Assembly: GCF_000092425.1 (NCBI RefSeq)
Contig: NC_014221.1
Coordinates: 1,741,001-1,805,000, forward strand
Direction of reading: 5' to 3'
DNA: 64,000 bases
Source: Truepera radiovictrix DSM 17093
GTDB taxonomy: Bacteria > Deinococcota > Deinococci > Deinococcales > Trueperaceae
Part shown: piece by piece, positions 62,742-64,000 of the stretch
Layout: each line of letters begins with the position of its first letter
How positions within the stretch are numbered: position 1 is the first letter of the stretch
Program-made: the position numbers and the translations under genes
The notes under the pieces: model-generated
The model's input: the letters and a program-made list of their open reading frames with translations, nothing else
What the model was told of the DNA's origin: nothing
The model's database searches: none

Positions 62742-63769
62742 CGGAGCTGCTCAACACCCTCTACGTCCAGACGCAGGGGAGCTACTTGAGGCTCGAGCAC
62801 GACACCCTCAAGCTCGACATCGAGGGTAAAACGGCCGCGCAGATCCCTTTGCACCACCTGGGCGGCTTGGTGGTGTTCGGCAACGTGCTCCTCAGCCCCT
62901 TCCTCCTCCACCGCTGCGCCGAGGACGGGCGGAGCGTGGTGTGGCTCTCGCAAAACGGGCGCTTCAAAGCGCGGCTTTCGGCCCCCACGAGCGGCAACGT
63001 GCTGCTGCGCCGCGCGCAGCACGCCACCCTCGACTGCCCTGAGAGGACGCTTCAGCTCGCGCGCCGCATGGTTGCGGGCAAGCTGCAAAACGCCCGCACG
63101 GTGCTCCTGCGCGCGGCGCGGGAGGCGAGCAGCCCCGAGAGCGAAGGCACCTTGCGCGGCGCCGCCGCTCTGCACGCACAAGCCATCCTGGGTCTGCCGC
63201 GGCTGCGCTACCTAGACGAAGTGCGCGGTGCGGAGGGCGACGCAGCAGGGGCCTACTTCGCAGCGTTTAATGCGATGATCCGCACCCAAAAGGCGGACTT
63301 CACCTTTACCGGACGCTCCCGCCGCCCACCGCGCGACCGCGTGAACGCGCTTTTGTCCTTTCTTTACGGGATGCTCCGCAACGAGTGCGCGTCGGCGCTA
63401 GAGGGCGTCGGGCTTGACCCGCAGGTGGGCTTTTTGCACGCCCTGCGCCCCGGCCGCCCCACTCTGGCTCTCGACCTGATGGAGGAGCTGCGCGCGCCCT
63501 TGGCCGACCGCTTCGCCCTGACGCTCATCAACTTGGGCCAGATTAAACCCCAGGACTTCACGTCGCGGCCTGGCGGCGCAGTAGAGCTCAACGAAACCGG
63601 TCGCAAAACCGTCATCACGGCCTATCAGAAGCGCAAGCAAGAAACCCTTACCCATCCCCTTCTCAAAAAGCCGGTTCCAGTCGGCCTCATCCCGCACGTG
63701 CAAGCGCGGCTCTTGGCGCGGCATCTGCGCGGCGACTTGCTCGAGTACCCACCCTTTTTCTACCGCTAG
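62738..63769 (+). CDS. cas1: Cas1 integrase, type I-C
   Basis: A 343-residue Cas1 of the I-C kind ([25 protein letters not shown]). The metal-binding residues are E166 (RGAEGDAAGAYF), H234 (GFLHALRPGRP) and D246/E250 (LALDLMEEL). It integrates new spacers into the array. GTG overlaps the cas4 stop. It is the only cas1 in the window, although two interference modules are present. Confidence 0.95.
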   Translation: MTELLNTLYVQTQGSYLRLEHDTLKLDIEGKTAAQIPLHHLGGLVVFGNVLLSPFLLHRCAEDGRSVVWLSQNGRFKARLSAPTSGNVLLRRAQHATLDCPERTLQLARRMVAGKLQNARTVLLRAAREASSPESEGTLRGAAALHAQAILGLPRLRYLDEVRGAEGDAAGAYFAAFNAMIRTQKADFTFTGRSRRPPRDRVNALLSFLYGMLRNECASALEGVGLDPQVGFLHALRPGRPTLALDLMEELRAPLADRFALTLINLGQIKPQDFTSRPGGAVELNETGRKTVITAYQKRKQETLTHPLLKKPVPVGLIPHVQARLLARHLRGDLLEYPPFFYR

Positions 63770-63784
63770 GAGGCCAAAACCGCC

Positions 63785-64000
63785 GTGAACGTGCTCGTCA
63801 CCTACGACGTCAACACCGAAACCCAAGCGGGGCGCCGCCGACTTCACAAGGTCGCAAAGACCTGCAAGAACTTCGGCCAGCGCGTGCAGTACTCCGTCTT
63901 CGAGTGCCGCGTGAACGCCGCTCAGTACGAAGACTTAGTCGCTAAGCTCAAAAGGATCATCAACCCCAAGAGTGACAGCTTGCGCGTTTACAAGCTGCGC
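63785..64000 (+). CDS. cas2: Cas2, cut by the window end
   Basis: Seventy-two codons are visible, starting MNVLVTYDVNTETQAGRRRLH and running through RVQYSVFECRVN. The ferredoxin-like fold with the conserved YDV metal site is clear. AGGAGG lies about 10 bases upstream of the GTG. The end and the expected CRISPR array lie outside the window. Confidence 0.93.
   Translation, partial: MNVLVTYDVNTETQAGRRRLHKVAKTCKNFGQRVQYSVFECRVNAAQYEDLVAKLKRIINPKSDSLRVYKLR

Noticed and set aside
47534-64000. A CRISPR array within the window
   Set aside because: I looked for spaced identical repeats in the gap before cas3 and in the short junctions and found none. The array is probably beyond cas2.

Overview
The window is about 68-70% GC by eye and reads like a chromosome of the Deinococcota (Deinococcus-Thermus). 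Supporting signs are a 78-residue eight-cysteine ferredoxin of Thermus type, a long Thermus-type isocitrate dehydrogenase, RNase J beside pnp, and many genes whose start codon sits six bases behind a TANNNT -10 box (leaderless transcripts). Truepera is my guess at the genus, but this was not tested against any database. All similarities are from memory and motif reading.

Layout. 1-5.8 kb: an APH-type kinase, then the rpsO, pnp and RNase J genes with leader hairpins and terminators. 6-9.7 kb: three aldo/keto reductases behind a MerR-family gene whose promoter carries a dyad in a 19-bp spacer. 9.7-15 kb: an unknown protein, a Nudix hydrolase, a lipoprotein and a membrane GT2 glycosyltransferase. 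15.1-23.5 kb: tRNA-Arg(CCT), icd, a flavodoxin-like protein, a MATE exporter, a zinc metallopeptidase, a GH130 enzyme and thrS. 23.8-32.1 kb: a GHMP sugar kinase, an AroE-like protein, a NAGPA-domain secreted protein, a three-gene membrane operon (its first gene carries an in-frame 42-bp tandem repeat) and a decayed beta-propeller pseudogene. 32-41.6 kb: a YigZ-family protein, cysS, dprA, a GH13 alpha-glycosidase, a Tat-exported cyclase-family protein, a remnant of an ACC deaminase-like gene, a Crp-type regulator, ferredoxin, an FAD oxidoreductase and a small membrane protein. 42.1-47.5 kb: a herA-nurA pair and a penicillin acylase-family protein.

47.9-64.0 kb: one co-directional CRISPR-Cas locus. 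Its order is cas3-cas5c-cas8c(cas11c inside)-cas7c, then cmr1-cmr2/cas10-cmr3-cmr4-cmr5-cmr6, then two CARF proteins, then cas4-cas1-cas2 (cas2 is cut by the window end). A complete type I-C interference module and a complete type III-B module are thus packed in one apparent operon, with the III-B genes placed between cas7c and the adaptation genes. Most junctions are ATGA/GTGA overlaps. No cas6 is present, so Cas5c may supply crRNAs to both complexes. Cas10 keeps its GGDD motif but has no HD domain. The two CARF proteins differ: one has a C-terminal HEPN motif (Csx1/Csx2 type) and the other a C-terminal RelE-like domain (Cami1 type). I infer that the locus combines DNA cleavage by Cas3 with a two-armed cyclic-oligoadenylate response. 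The CRISPR array is not in the window and probably lies just past cas2.
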